A stretch of DNA of 64,000 nt from Pilimelia columellifera (GTDB lineage Bacteria > Actinomycetota > Actinomycetes > Mycobacteriales > Micromonosporaceae), in contig NZ_BAAARY010000013.1 in the NCBI RefSeq assembly GCF_039532605.1, positions 58,388 to 122,387 of the forward strand, written 5' to 3'. Below the pieces are notes generated by a model. It had not been told where the DNA came from and ran no database searches. It saw nothing but the letters and a program-made list of their open reading frames with translations. Both the position numbers and the translations under genes were made by a program. Shown piece after piece: positions 27,816 through 35,275 of this stretch (position 1 is its first letter; each line of letters starts with the position of its first letter).

Positions 27816-29990
27816 ATGGCGTCCAAGGGTCACGACAGGGTCGCGGCCGCGCCGACGGCGGCGTCAACGCCGGCCGCGGTGCGCAACATCGTCCTGGTCG
27901 GCCACAGCGGCGCCGGCAAGACCACGCTGGTCGAGGCGCTGCTCGCGGCCGCCGGCGCCATCACCCGTCCGGGTTCGGTGGCCGAGGGCACTACGGTCTG
28001 TGACACCGACCCCGCCGCGATCAAGCAGCAGCGGTCGGTGGCTCTGGCCTGCGCGCCGCTCACCCACCGCGACGTCAAAATCAATCTGCTGGACGCCCCC
28101 GGCTACGCCGACTTCGTCGGCGAGCTGCGCGCCGGGCTCCGGGCCGCCGACGCGGCGCTGTTCGTCGTCTCGGCTGTCGACGGCATGGACACCGCCACCG
28201 CCATCCTGTGGGAGGAGTGCGCCGCGGTGGGACTGCCCCGGGCGGTGGCGATCACCCGGCTGGACCACCCCCGGGCGGACTTCGACGAGATGGTCGCGCT
28301 GTGCCAGCGGGTGTTCGGCGGCGAGGACGCCGCCGGCTCGGTGCTGCCGTTGCTGCTGCCCATGCACGGCGACGACGGCGAGTCCATCGTCGGCCTCATG
28401 AGCCTGGTCGACCAGCGGGTCCTCGACTACAGCGCCGGCACGCCGGCCACGGCGCGGCCGGCCGAGCCACAGCACCTGTCGGCGACCAGCGAGTTCCGTG
28501 ACGAGCTGTTGGAGGGGATCATCGCCGAGAGCGAGGACGAGACCCTCATGGACCGGTACCTGGCCGGCGAGCCGATCGACCCGGCCGTCGTCGTCGCCGA
28601 CCTGGAGAAGGCGGTCGCCCGGGGCCACTTCTATCCGGTCATCCCGGTGTCGCCGACCACCGGCGTCGGCCTCGACGCTCTGCTCGACCTGCTCGTTCGC
28701 GCCTTCCCCAGCCCGTTGGAGCACGGCCTGCCCCCGGTCACCGGCCTCGACGGCTCGCCCCGCCCGCCGATGACCTGCGACCCGGACGGCCCGCTGGTCG
28801 CCGAGGTCGTCAAGACCACCGTCGACCCGTACCTGGGCCGGGTGTCGCTGGTGCGGGTGTTCTCCGGGACGCTGCGCCCCGAGCTGAACGTCCACATCGC
28901 CGGCCACGGCCTGGCCGACCGGGGCCACCCCGACCACGACGCCGACGAGCGGATCACCCACGTATACGCCCCGCTCGGGACGGCGCTGCGGGAGATCCCC
29001 GGGTGCGTGGCCGGCGACATCTGCGCGATCGCCAAGTCCGCCACCGCGGAGACCGGCGACACGATCTCCGGCCGCGACGAGCCATTGCTGGTTTCCCCGT
29101 GGGACATGCCCGAGCCGCTGCTGCCGGTGGCGGTCGCCGCGCACACCCGCGCCGACGAGGACGCCCTCGCCCGCAACCTGGCCAAACTCACCGCCGGCGA
29201 CCCGACGCTCCGGCTGGACCGGGACGCCGACACCGGCCAGCTCGTCCTGTGGTGCATGGGCGAGGCACACGCCGAGGTGGTGCTGGACCGGCTGCGCGCC
29301 GGTGGCGCCGAGGTGGACACCGAACCGGTGCGGGTACGCCTGCGGGAGACGTTCGCCGCCGCCGCCAAGGGACACGGGCGATTGGTCAAGCAGTCCGGCG
29401 GCCACGGCCAGTACGCCGTCGTCGACCTGGAGATCACCCCGCTGCCGCGCGGCGCTGGAGTCGAGTTCCTCGACAGCTCCGTCGGTGGCGCGGTGCCGCG
29501 CCACTACGTTCCGGCCGTCGAGAAGGGTGTTCGGACCCAGCTGCAACGCGGCCTTTTCGCCGGGCATCCAGTGGTGGACGTGCGGGTGACGCTTGTGGAC
29601 GGCAAGGCGCACAGCGTCGACTCATCCGATATGGCGTTCCAGAACGCGGCGCAGCTGGCCGTGCGGGACGCCGCCGAGTCCGGGCAGCTGATGCTGCTGG
29701 AGCCGGTCGACGAGGTCACCGTCCGGGCGCCGCAGGCGCACCTGGGGGCGGTGATGAGCGACCTGACAGGTCGGCGCGGACGGGTTCTGGGCACCGAGAC
29801 GGACCCCGAGCAGCCGGAGATCGCCGTCGTGCGCGCCGAGACGCCGGCCATCGAGCTGCTGCGGTATGCCGTCGAGCTACGTTCGGCCACGTCGGGCGCC
29901 GGCAGGTTCCGGCGGTCTTTCCTCCGGTACGAGCCGATGCCCGACCAGCTGGCCGAGATCGCGCGCCGGGAGCACCCCGGGCGCGGTTGA
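27816..29990 (+). CDS. fusA2: Elongation factor G-like protein (EF-G2)
   Basis: Translation-factor-like GTPase of 724 residues with the five-domain layout of EF-G. The P-loop GHSGAGKT (29-36) is intact. The G2 threonine context RGITI is replaced by QQRSVAL, G3 reads DAPGYADF (93-100) so the catalytic histidine of DTPGH is tyrosine, and G4 is TRLD (147-150) instead of NKxD. Domain IV lacks the usual EF-G tip sequence. Mycobacterial EF-G2 is reported to bind nucleotide but to lack ribosome-stimulated GTPase, which fits. ATG at 27816 follows GAGGAGG. It interrupts the pgsA to HIT segment on the opposite strand. Confidence 0.88.
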   Translation: MASKGHDRVAAAPTAASTPAAVRNIVLVGHSGAGKTTLVEALLAAAGAITRPGSVAEGTTVCDTDPAAIKQQRSVALACAPLTHRDVKINLLDAPGYADFVGELRAGLRAADAALFVVSAVDGMDTATAILWEECAAVGLPRAVAITRLDHPRADFDEMVALCQRVFGGEDAAGSVLPLLLPMHGDDGESIVGLMSLVDQRVLDYSAGTPATARPAEPQHLSATSEFRDELLEGIIAESEDETLMDRYLAGEPIDPAVVVADLEKAVARGHFYPVIPVSPTTGVGLDALLDLLVRAFPSPLEHGLPPVTGLDGSPRPPMTCDPDGPLVAEVVKTTVDPYLGRVSLVRVFSGTLRPELNVHIAGHGLADRGHPDHDADERITHVYAPLGTALREIPGCVAGDICAIAKSATAETGDTISGRDEPLLVSPWDMPEPLLPVAVAAHTRADEDALARNLAKLTAGDPTLRLDRDADTGQLVLWCMGEAHAEVVLDRLRAGGAEVDTEPVRVRLRETFAAAAKGHGRLVKQSGGHGQYAVVDLEITPLPRGAGVEFLDSSVGGAVPRHYVPAVEKGVRTQLQRGLFAGHPVVDVRVTLVDGKAHSVDSSDMAFQNAAQLAVRDAAESGQLMLLEPVDEVTVRAPQAHLGAVMSDLTGRRGRVLGTETDPEQPEIAVVRAETPAIELLRYAVELRSATSGAGRFRRSFLRYEPMPDQLAEIARREHPGRG

Positions 29991-30002
29991 CCGACGACGG
30001 TC

Positions 30003-30039
30003 CTCAGGACGGCCAGGACGCGTGCTCAGGACGGCCAGG
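30003..30039. repeat. 15-bp direct repeat spanning the HIT gene stop
   Basis: CTCAGGACGGCCAGG occurs at 30003-30017 and again at 30025-30039, a 22-bp period. The second copy holds the stop codon and last codons of the minus-strand HIT gene. It lies between convergent fusA2 and the HIT gene and resembles the 20-bp duplication at 3164-3203. Confidence 0.8.
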
Positions 30040-30547
30040 CTGAGGCGAACAGGTCCCGGGTGTCGGCCAGCAGCTGCGGCAGGACCTTGGTCCGGCCGAT
30101 GACCGGCATGAAGTTGGCGTCGCCGCCCCACCGGGGCACGACATGCTGGTGCAGGTGGGCGGCGATGCCGGCGCCGGCGGCGTTGCCCTGGTTGAGGCCC
30201 AGGTTGAACCCGTGCGCCTGGCTGGTCGCGCGGACCACCCGCATCGCGGTCTGCGCGAACGACGCCAGCTCGGCGGTCTCGTCCACGGTCAGCTCGGTGT
30301 AGTCGGCGACGTGCCGGTACGGGCAGATGAGCAGGTGCCCGGGGTTGTAGGGGTACAGGTTCAGCACCGCGAACACCCACGACCCCCGCGCGACGACCAG
30401 CGAGTCGTCAACCCGGTCGGGGGCGAGGCAGAACGGGCAGCCCGACGGCTTCTCGTAACCCTGGGCGGGACGGTCCTCGCCGGTCACGTAGGCCATCCGG
30501 TGTGGCGTCCAGAGCCGCTCCAGGCCGTCGGGCTCCCCGATGCTCAC
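30026..30547 (-). CDS. HIT family hydrolase/phosphorylase (AP4A phosphorylase-like)
   Basis: 173 residues with the histidine triad HLHQHVVPRW (His131, His133, His135) and a GCPFC pair near the N-terminus. The orthologue next to thrS in mycobacteria is a diadenosine tetraphosphate phosphorylase, so removal of AP4A made by aminoacyl-tRNA synthetases is the likely job. GTG at 30547 overlaps the thrS stop as GTGA, and longer in-frame extensions lie inside thrS and were rejected. Second gene of thrS-HIT; in mycobacteria it continues into pgsA, here fusA2 lies between. Confidence 0.92.
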   Translation of the reverse strand: MSIGEPDGLERLWTPHRMAYVTGEDRPAQGYEKPSGCPFCLAPDRVDDSLVVARGSWVFAVLNLYPYNPGHLLICPYRHVADYTELTVDETAELASFAQTAMRVVRATSQAHGFNLGLNQGNAAGAGIAAHLHQHVVPRWGGDANFMPVIGRTKVLPQLLADTRDLFASAWPS

Positions 30548-32565
30548 GGCGTGGGCTCGGCTGCGGTCGGCGGGGTGTTGACCCGGGACTGGACGAACGC
30601 GACGACGTGCGCGACAGCCTCGTCGAGCGGGACGCCGTTGCGCTGCGACCCGTCGCGGTACCGGAACGACACAGTGCCGTTGGCGACGTCCTCGTCGCCG
30701 GCCAGCGCCATGAACGGGATCTTCTGGTTCTGCGCGTTGCGGATCTTCTTCTGCATCCGGTCGTCGCCGAAGTCGACCTCCGCCCGGATGCCCTCGGCGC
30801 GCAGCTTGGCCACGAACGCGGCCAGGTGGTCGCCGTGGTCCTCGCGGATCGGGATGCCGACCACCTGCACCGGCGCCAGCCAGGCCGGAAACGCGCCGGC
30901 GTAGTGCTCGGTGAGGATGCCGAAGAACCGTTCGATCGAGCCGAACAACGCCCGGTGGATCATGATGGGCCGCTGCCGGGCGCCGTCGGCGGCCTGGTAC
31001 TCCAGGCCGAAACGCTCGGGGAGGTTGAAGTCGAGCTGCACGGTGGACATCTGCCAGGTGCGGCCGATGGCGTCGCGGGCCTGCACCGAGATCTTCGGGC
31101 CGTAGAACGCCGCGCCGCCCGGATCGGGGACCAGCTCCAGGCCGGAGTCCTCGGCGACGCTGCGTAGGGTCTCGGTGGCGATCTCCCACTGGACATCGTC
31201 GCCGACGTGCTTCTCCGGATCCTTGGTGGACAGCTCCAGGTAGAAGTCCTCCAGGCCGTAGGCCTTAAGGAGGTCGAGGACGAACGTCAGGGTGCTGGTC
31301 AGCTCATCGCGCAGCTGCTCGGGGGCGCAGTAGATGTGCGCGTCGTCCATGGTGAGGCCGCGGACCCGGGTGAGGCCGTGCACGACACCGGACTTCTCGA
31401 ACCGGTAGACGGTGCCGAACTCGAACAGTCGCAACGGCAGCTCACGGTAGGAACGCCCCCGGGACCGGAAGATCAGGTTGTGGAACGGGCAGTTCATCGG
31501 CTTGAGGTAGTAGTCGGCGCCCTCGACCTCGATCGGCGGGAACATGCCGTCGGCGTACCACTGGAGGTGGCCGGAGGTCTCGAACAGGCTCCCCTTGGTG
31601 ATGTGCGGGGTGTTGACGAACGAGTACCCGGCCCGCTCGTGCGCGATCCGCGAGTAGTTCTCCAGCTCCCGACGGATGATGCCGCCCTTCGGGTGGAACA
31701 CCGCAAGGCCCGAGCCGATCTCGTCGGGGAAGGAGAACAGGTCCAGGTCGCTGCCGAGCTTGCGGTGGTCGCGCCGGGCCGCCTCCTCAAGCAACTTGAG
31801 GTAGCCCTTGAGGGCGTCGCGGGTCGGCCAGGCGGTGCCGTAGACCCGCTGGAGCTGCGGGTTCTTCTCGCTGCCGCGCCAGTACGCGGCGGCCGAGCGC
31901 ATGAGCTTGAACGCGCCGATGTGCCGGGTGCTGGGCAGGTGCGGGCCGCGACACAGGTCGCCCCAGCAGCGTTCGCCGTTCTTGTCGAGGTTGTCGTAGA
32001 TGGTCAGCTCGCCGCCGCCGACCTCCATCACCTCGGTGGCGTCGACATCGCCCTTGATGTCGACCAGCTCCAGCTTGAACGGCTCGTCGGCCAGCTCCGC
32101 CTTGGCCGCGTCCAAGGAGTCGAAGCGACGGCGACGGAAGCTCTGACCCGACTTGATGATCTCCTGCATCTTCTTGTCGAGCTTGTCGAGGTCGTCCGGG
32201 GTGAACGGGGTGGCGACGTCGAAGTCGTAGTAGAAGCCGTTCTCGATCGGCGGGCCGATGCCGAGCCTGGCCGCCGGGAACACCTGCTGGACGGCCTGGG
32301 CGAGGACGTGGGCGGTCGAGTGGCGCAGCACGTTGAGCCCGTCGGGCGAGTCGATCCGCACCGGCTCCACGGTGACCTCAACGTCCGGAGCCCAGTCGAG
32401 ATCGCGCAACTGGCCGTCGGCGTCGCGGACGACGACGACAGCCCGGGCGCCGGTCGCGGGCAGGTCCGCGGCGGCGACCGCGTCGGCGCACGTCGTCCCC
32501 GCCGGCACGACGATCGGCTCGTCGGTGGCGGAGGCGACGGCTTCGCTCGGGCGCGCTACGGACAC
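30544..32565 (-). CDS. thrS: Threonyl-tRNA synthetase
   Basis: Class II synthetase for tRNA-Thr. 673 residues: TGS domain (about 1-65), editing domain with HSTAHVLAQ (His82, His86) and later a CRGPHLPST segment, catalytic core with MNCPFHN and RVRGLTMDDAHIYC, and a C-terminal anticodon-binding domain. I start at GTG 32565, 6 nt after a GGGAG; an upstream in-frame start (32673) adds 36 residues without homology. No T-box is seen in the leader. A TAGCAT box at 32607-32612 (minus strand) could be the promoter. Confidence 0.96.
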   Translation of the reverse strand: MSVARPSEAVASATDEPIVVPAGTTCADAVAAADLPATGARAVVVVRDADGQLRDLDWAPDVEVTVEPVRIDSPDGLNVLRHSTAHVLAQAVQQVFPAARLGIGPPIENGFYYDFDVATPFTPDDLDKLDKKMQEIIKSGQSFRRRRFDSLDAAKAELADEPFKLELVDIKGDVDATEVMEVGGGELTIYDNLDKNGERCWGDLCRGPHLPSTRHIGAFKLMRSAAAYWRGSEKNPQLQRVYGTAWPTRDALKGYLKLLEEAARRDHRKLGSDLDLFSFPDEIGSGLAVFHPKGGIIRRELENYSRIAHERAGYSFVNTPHITKGSLFETSGHLQWYADGMFPPIEVEGADYYLKPMNCPFHNLIFRSRGRSYRELPLRLFEFGTVYRFEKSGVVHGLTRVRGLTMDDAHIYCAPEQLRDELTSTLTFVLDLLKAYGLEDFYLELSTKDPEKHVGDDVQWEIATETLRSVAEDSGLELVPDPGGAAFYGPKISVQARDAIGRTWQMSTVQLDFNLPERFGLEYQAADGARQRPIMIHRALFGSIERFFGILTEHYAGAFPAWLAPVQVVGIPIREDHGDHLAAFVAKLRAEGIRAEVDFGDDRMQKKIRNAQNQKIPFMALAGDEDVANGTVSFRYRDGSQRNGVPLDEAVAHVVAFVQSRVNTPPTAAEPTP

Positions 32566-32606
32566 GGCTTGCTCCCAGGTGGTGAGGACAGCGGGACGGC
32601 GACTCG

Positions 32607-32612
32607 ATGCTA
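32607..32612 (-). promoter_or_regulatory. Candidate -10 box for thrS-HIT
   Basis: TAGCAT on the minus strand, 41 nt upstream of the proposed thrS GTG. A more AT-rich block at 32687-32746 lies further upstream and may carry further promoter elements in both directions. Confidence 0.35.
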
Positions 32613-32847
32613 TCGGGCGCCCTGGCGCCGGCTCACCCCGATATGCCCAGCCACGCGTCGCATCGCCGACCACCCGCGCCGATGACGGAATATTCGGCGA
32701 TTTCTGACTAGAAAGCCATCAATTAGGTTAGATCTATCGGACGCCCTACCTCGTCGACACGGCGGCCGACCAGGTCAGGCCCGTATTGATCCGCGTAGGC
32801 GCCACTAATCCACCACGACGGAGGGAGGCATCGACGCTGTTTGGCAG

Positions 32848-32853
32848 TACCGT
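32848..32853 (+). promoter_or_regulatory. -10 box giving a leaderless start on the OmpR-type regulator
   Basis: TACCGT, with 7 nt between it and ATG 32861. There is no ribosome site before this ATG. Spacing fits a transcript that begins at the start codon. Confidence 0.5.
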
Positions 32854-32860
32854 GCTTCCC

Positions 32861-33553
32861 ATGGCGTCGGTGCTGCTGGTGGAGGACGACCATGTCGTCC
32901 GCGGCGCCATGCTGCGGTCGCTAGCCGACCGCGGGCACGCGGTGCACGCCGTCGGCACGGCGCTGGACGCGCTGCGGCGGGTCGCCGCCGAAAGCCCCGA
33001 CCTCGTCGTGCTCGACCTGGGACTCCCCGACCTCGACGGCGGGGACGCGCTGCGGATGCTGCGCGGCATCACCGACGTGCCGATCATCATCGCCACCGCA
33101 CGCGACGACGAGCACGCGATCGTCCGACTGCTGCGCGCCGGGGCCGACGATTACATGGTCAAGCCGTTCACCGGCGCGCACCTGGACGCCCGGATCACCT
33201 CGGTGCTGCGCCGCGCCGGCCGACCGAACCGGCCCACCCCGACCACCTACGTCATCGACGGCCTGACCGTCGACGTCGGACAGCGGATCGCGACGCTCGA
33301 CGGGTCGGAGCTGCACCTGACCCGCAAGGAGTTCGACCTGTTGGCCTATCTGGCGGGGCGCCCCGGCCAGGTGGTGCCACGGCGGGAGCTGTTGGAGGAA
33401 GTATGGCGACAGCCGTCCCTGGGCGAGGACCAGACCATCGACGTCCACCTGTACTGGCTCCGCCGGAAGCTGGGCGAGACCGCGGCCAAGCCACGCTACC
33501 TGCACACCGTGCGGGGGGTGGGCTTCCGGCTGGTGGCCCCGGCCTCCGGCTGA
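32861..33553 (+). CDS. OmpR/PhoB-type response regulator
   Basis: 230 residues. Receiver domain with acidic pocket EDD (8-10), phosphoacceptor Asp52 in VLDLGLPD, and Lys in MVKPFT. The C-terminal winged helix (about 130-228) ends with the family's HTVRGVGFRL. Start at ATG 32861, since the in-frame extension from 32786 lacks motifs and a TACCGT box lies 7 nt before this ATG. It is followed without gap by its kinase. The large secreted protein downstream is a candidate target; this is inference. Confidence 0.93.
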   Translation: MASVLLVEDDHVVRGAMLRSLADRGHAVHAVGTALDALRRVAAESPDLVVLDLGLPDLDGGDALRMLRGITDVPIIIATARDDEHAIVRLLRAGADDYMVKPFTGAHLDARITSVLRRAGRPNRPTPTTYVIDGLTVDVGQRIATLDGSELHLTRKEFDLLAYLAGRPGQVVPRRELLEEVWRQPSLGEDQTIDVHLYWLRRKLGETAAKPRYLHTVRGVGFRLVAPASG

Positions 33554-33570
33554 TCGTCGCCAGGGTCGCC

Positions 33571-35031
33571 GTGGTGGTGGCGGCGGTGACGTCGCTGGCG
33601 CTGTTCCTGCCACTGGGGCTGGCGGTCACCCAACGGAGCCACGAACGACGGCTGGCCGAGGCGGAGGCTGACGCCTCGATCGTCGCCGGCGCCATCGCCG
33701 CGACGACCTCAGCGCGCGCCGCCCGCCAGGCGGTGAGCCGGATCGCCCTGCCGACCGGGGTGTCGGTGCGCCGGCTCGCCGGAGTGGACGAGTCGCCCGG
33801 ACGGGCCAGCGCCAGTGACCTCAGCGCTGTGGCGGCGCAGGGCGGGTCACTGCGTGCCGACGTTCCCGGCGGCGTCGCCGTGCTCGTGCCCACCAGCGGG
33901 GCGGTCGTCGAGGCGTTCGTCGCCGACGCCGAGCTGGGCGCCGCCGACAGCGGGGTCTGGTGGGCGCTGGCCAGCGGCGCCGCCGTCCTCATGACGCTGT
34001 TCGTGCTGTCCGGGGACCGGGTCGCCGCGCGGGTGGCGCGCGGGGCCCGGCAGCTGCGCGACGGCGCGGTCGCGCTCGGCGACGGCGACCTGCGGGCGCG
34101 GGTCGACCCCGCCGGGTGCCGGGAGCTGGCGGAGGCGGGCGCGGCGTTCAACCGGATGGCCGACCGGATGGCCCAGTCGCGCACCAGCGAACGGGAGCTG
34201 GTCGCCGACCTGTCCCATCGGCTCCGCACGCCGCTGACGGTGCTCCGGCTGGACGCCGAATCGCTCGTCGGCGGCGGGACAGCCGATATCGACGGGGAGC
34301 TGGACACCGGCGAGATGTTTGTCGGCACCGCCGAGGAGGCCGACCAGCGGCGGACCGTCCGCCGCATCCGCACTGCCGTGGCGACCCTGGAGCAGGAGAT
34401 CGACGTCCTCATCCAGACGACCCGCCAGGTCGTCTCCACCGAGGCGGACGAGCGGGCGGACCCGCAGCGGTGCGACGCCGGCGAGGTGGTCCGGGACCGG
34501 CTGGAGTTCTGGGCGGCGGTGGCCGGGGACCAGAACCGCCCGTTCAGTGTGCACGGCGCCAGCCGGCGGGCGCCGGTAGCGCTGGCTCGGTCCGAGCTGG
34601 CGGCGGCCTTGGACGCGGTGCTGGGCAACGTCTTCCGGTACACCCCGCAGGGCACCCCGTTCGAGGTGGCGGTCTCGCGTCGCGACGGCTACGTGGCGGT
34701 CCGGGTCGACGACGGGGGCAAGGGCATCGACGACCCCGACCGGGCGTTGCGGCGCGGGGCCAGCGACCAGGGCTCGACCGGTCTCGGGCTCGACATCGCC
34801 CGTCGGGCCACCCTGGCGGCGCAGGGCTCGGTGAGCATCGACCGGGCCCAGCTCGGCGGCGCCAGCGTCGTCATGTTGTTCCGGGACGCCGAGGCGCCCC
34901 CGCCCAGCGCCAACCGCTTCGGCCTGGTGGGCCGCCGCGACGCCGAACCCGCACCGCGACGCTGGCCCCGGCAGCGCTCCGACAACGCCCCCGACCGGGA
35001 CGAAGCGCGGTCAGGAGCCACCGATGCGTGA
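33571..35031 (+). CDS. Sensor histidine kinase paired with the OmpR-type regulator
   Basis: About 486 residues. An N-terminal helix (about 1-20), a short extracytoplasmic sensor of about 105 residues, a second helix (about 130-146), HAMP (about 147-200), HisKA with His216 in VADLSHRLRTPLTVLR, and HATPase with DDGGKGID and STGLGLDIAR. The start is uncertain. The only in-frame start-like codons near the end of the regulator gene are a CTG overlapping its stop (33550, CTGA) and GTG at 33571; I annotate the GTG, but the CTG would keep the 4-bp overlap seen in other pairs here. The C-terminal tail of about 40 residues is Pro/Arg-rich. Confidence 0.9.
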   Translation: MVVAAVTSLALFLPLGLAVTQRSHERRLAEAEADASIVAGAIAATTSARAARQAVSRIALPTGVSVRRLAGVDESPGRASASDLSAVAAQGGSLRADVPGGVAVLVPTSGAVVEAFVADAELGAADSGVWWALASGAAVLMTLFVLSGDRVAARVARGARQLRDGAVALGDGDLRARVDPAGCRELAEAGAAFNRMADRMAQSRTSERELVADLSHRLRTPLTVLRLDAESLVGGGTADIDGELDTGEMFVGTAEEADQRRTVRRIRTAVATLEQEIDVLIQTTRQVVSTEADERADPQRCDAGEVVRDRLEFWAAVAGDQNRPFSVHGASRRAPVALARSELAAALDAVLGNVFRYTPQGTPFEVAVSRRDGYVAVRVDDGGKGIDDPDRALRRGASDQGSTGLGLDIARRATLAAQGSVSIDRAQLGGASVVMLFRDAEAPPPSANRFGLVGRRDAEPAPRRWPRQRSDNAPDRDEARSGATDA

Positions 35032-35275
35032 AGTCTCACAGCGCCGCCGTTTCCGCTTCCGCAAATCTTCCTTAGGTGTGAATTAAGTGGGTATCCGGCG
35101 ACGAGGTCCGTGGCTACCGTCTAGGTCAATCCCATCCGGCTCCTCCCGGCGCCAGGCCCTATGTGCATCCCCCTGTACGCCGGTTCGGGAAGAGCCTCAT
35201 GCGCGGCGGGGCGGGTCCACCCCCATGACACCCGTCCTGCCGCGCGCCTGTCCCGACGCGGACGGAGGGCGTCAG

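Noticed and set aside
32566..32860. T-box leader upstream of thrS
   Set aside because: No conserved T-box sequence or specifier stem is visible; AT-rich blocks look like promoter elements.
35087..35275. 63-codon N-terminal extension of the FN3/ricin protein
   Set aside because: The extension has no ribosome site, would precede the signal helix with a long basic tail, and the ATG at 35276 has a well-placed GGAGGG.
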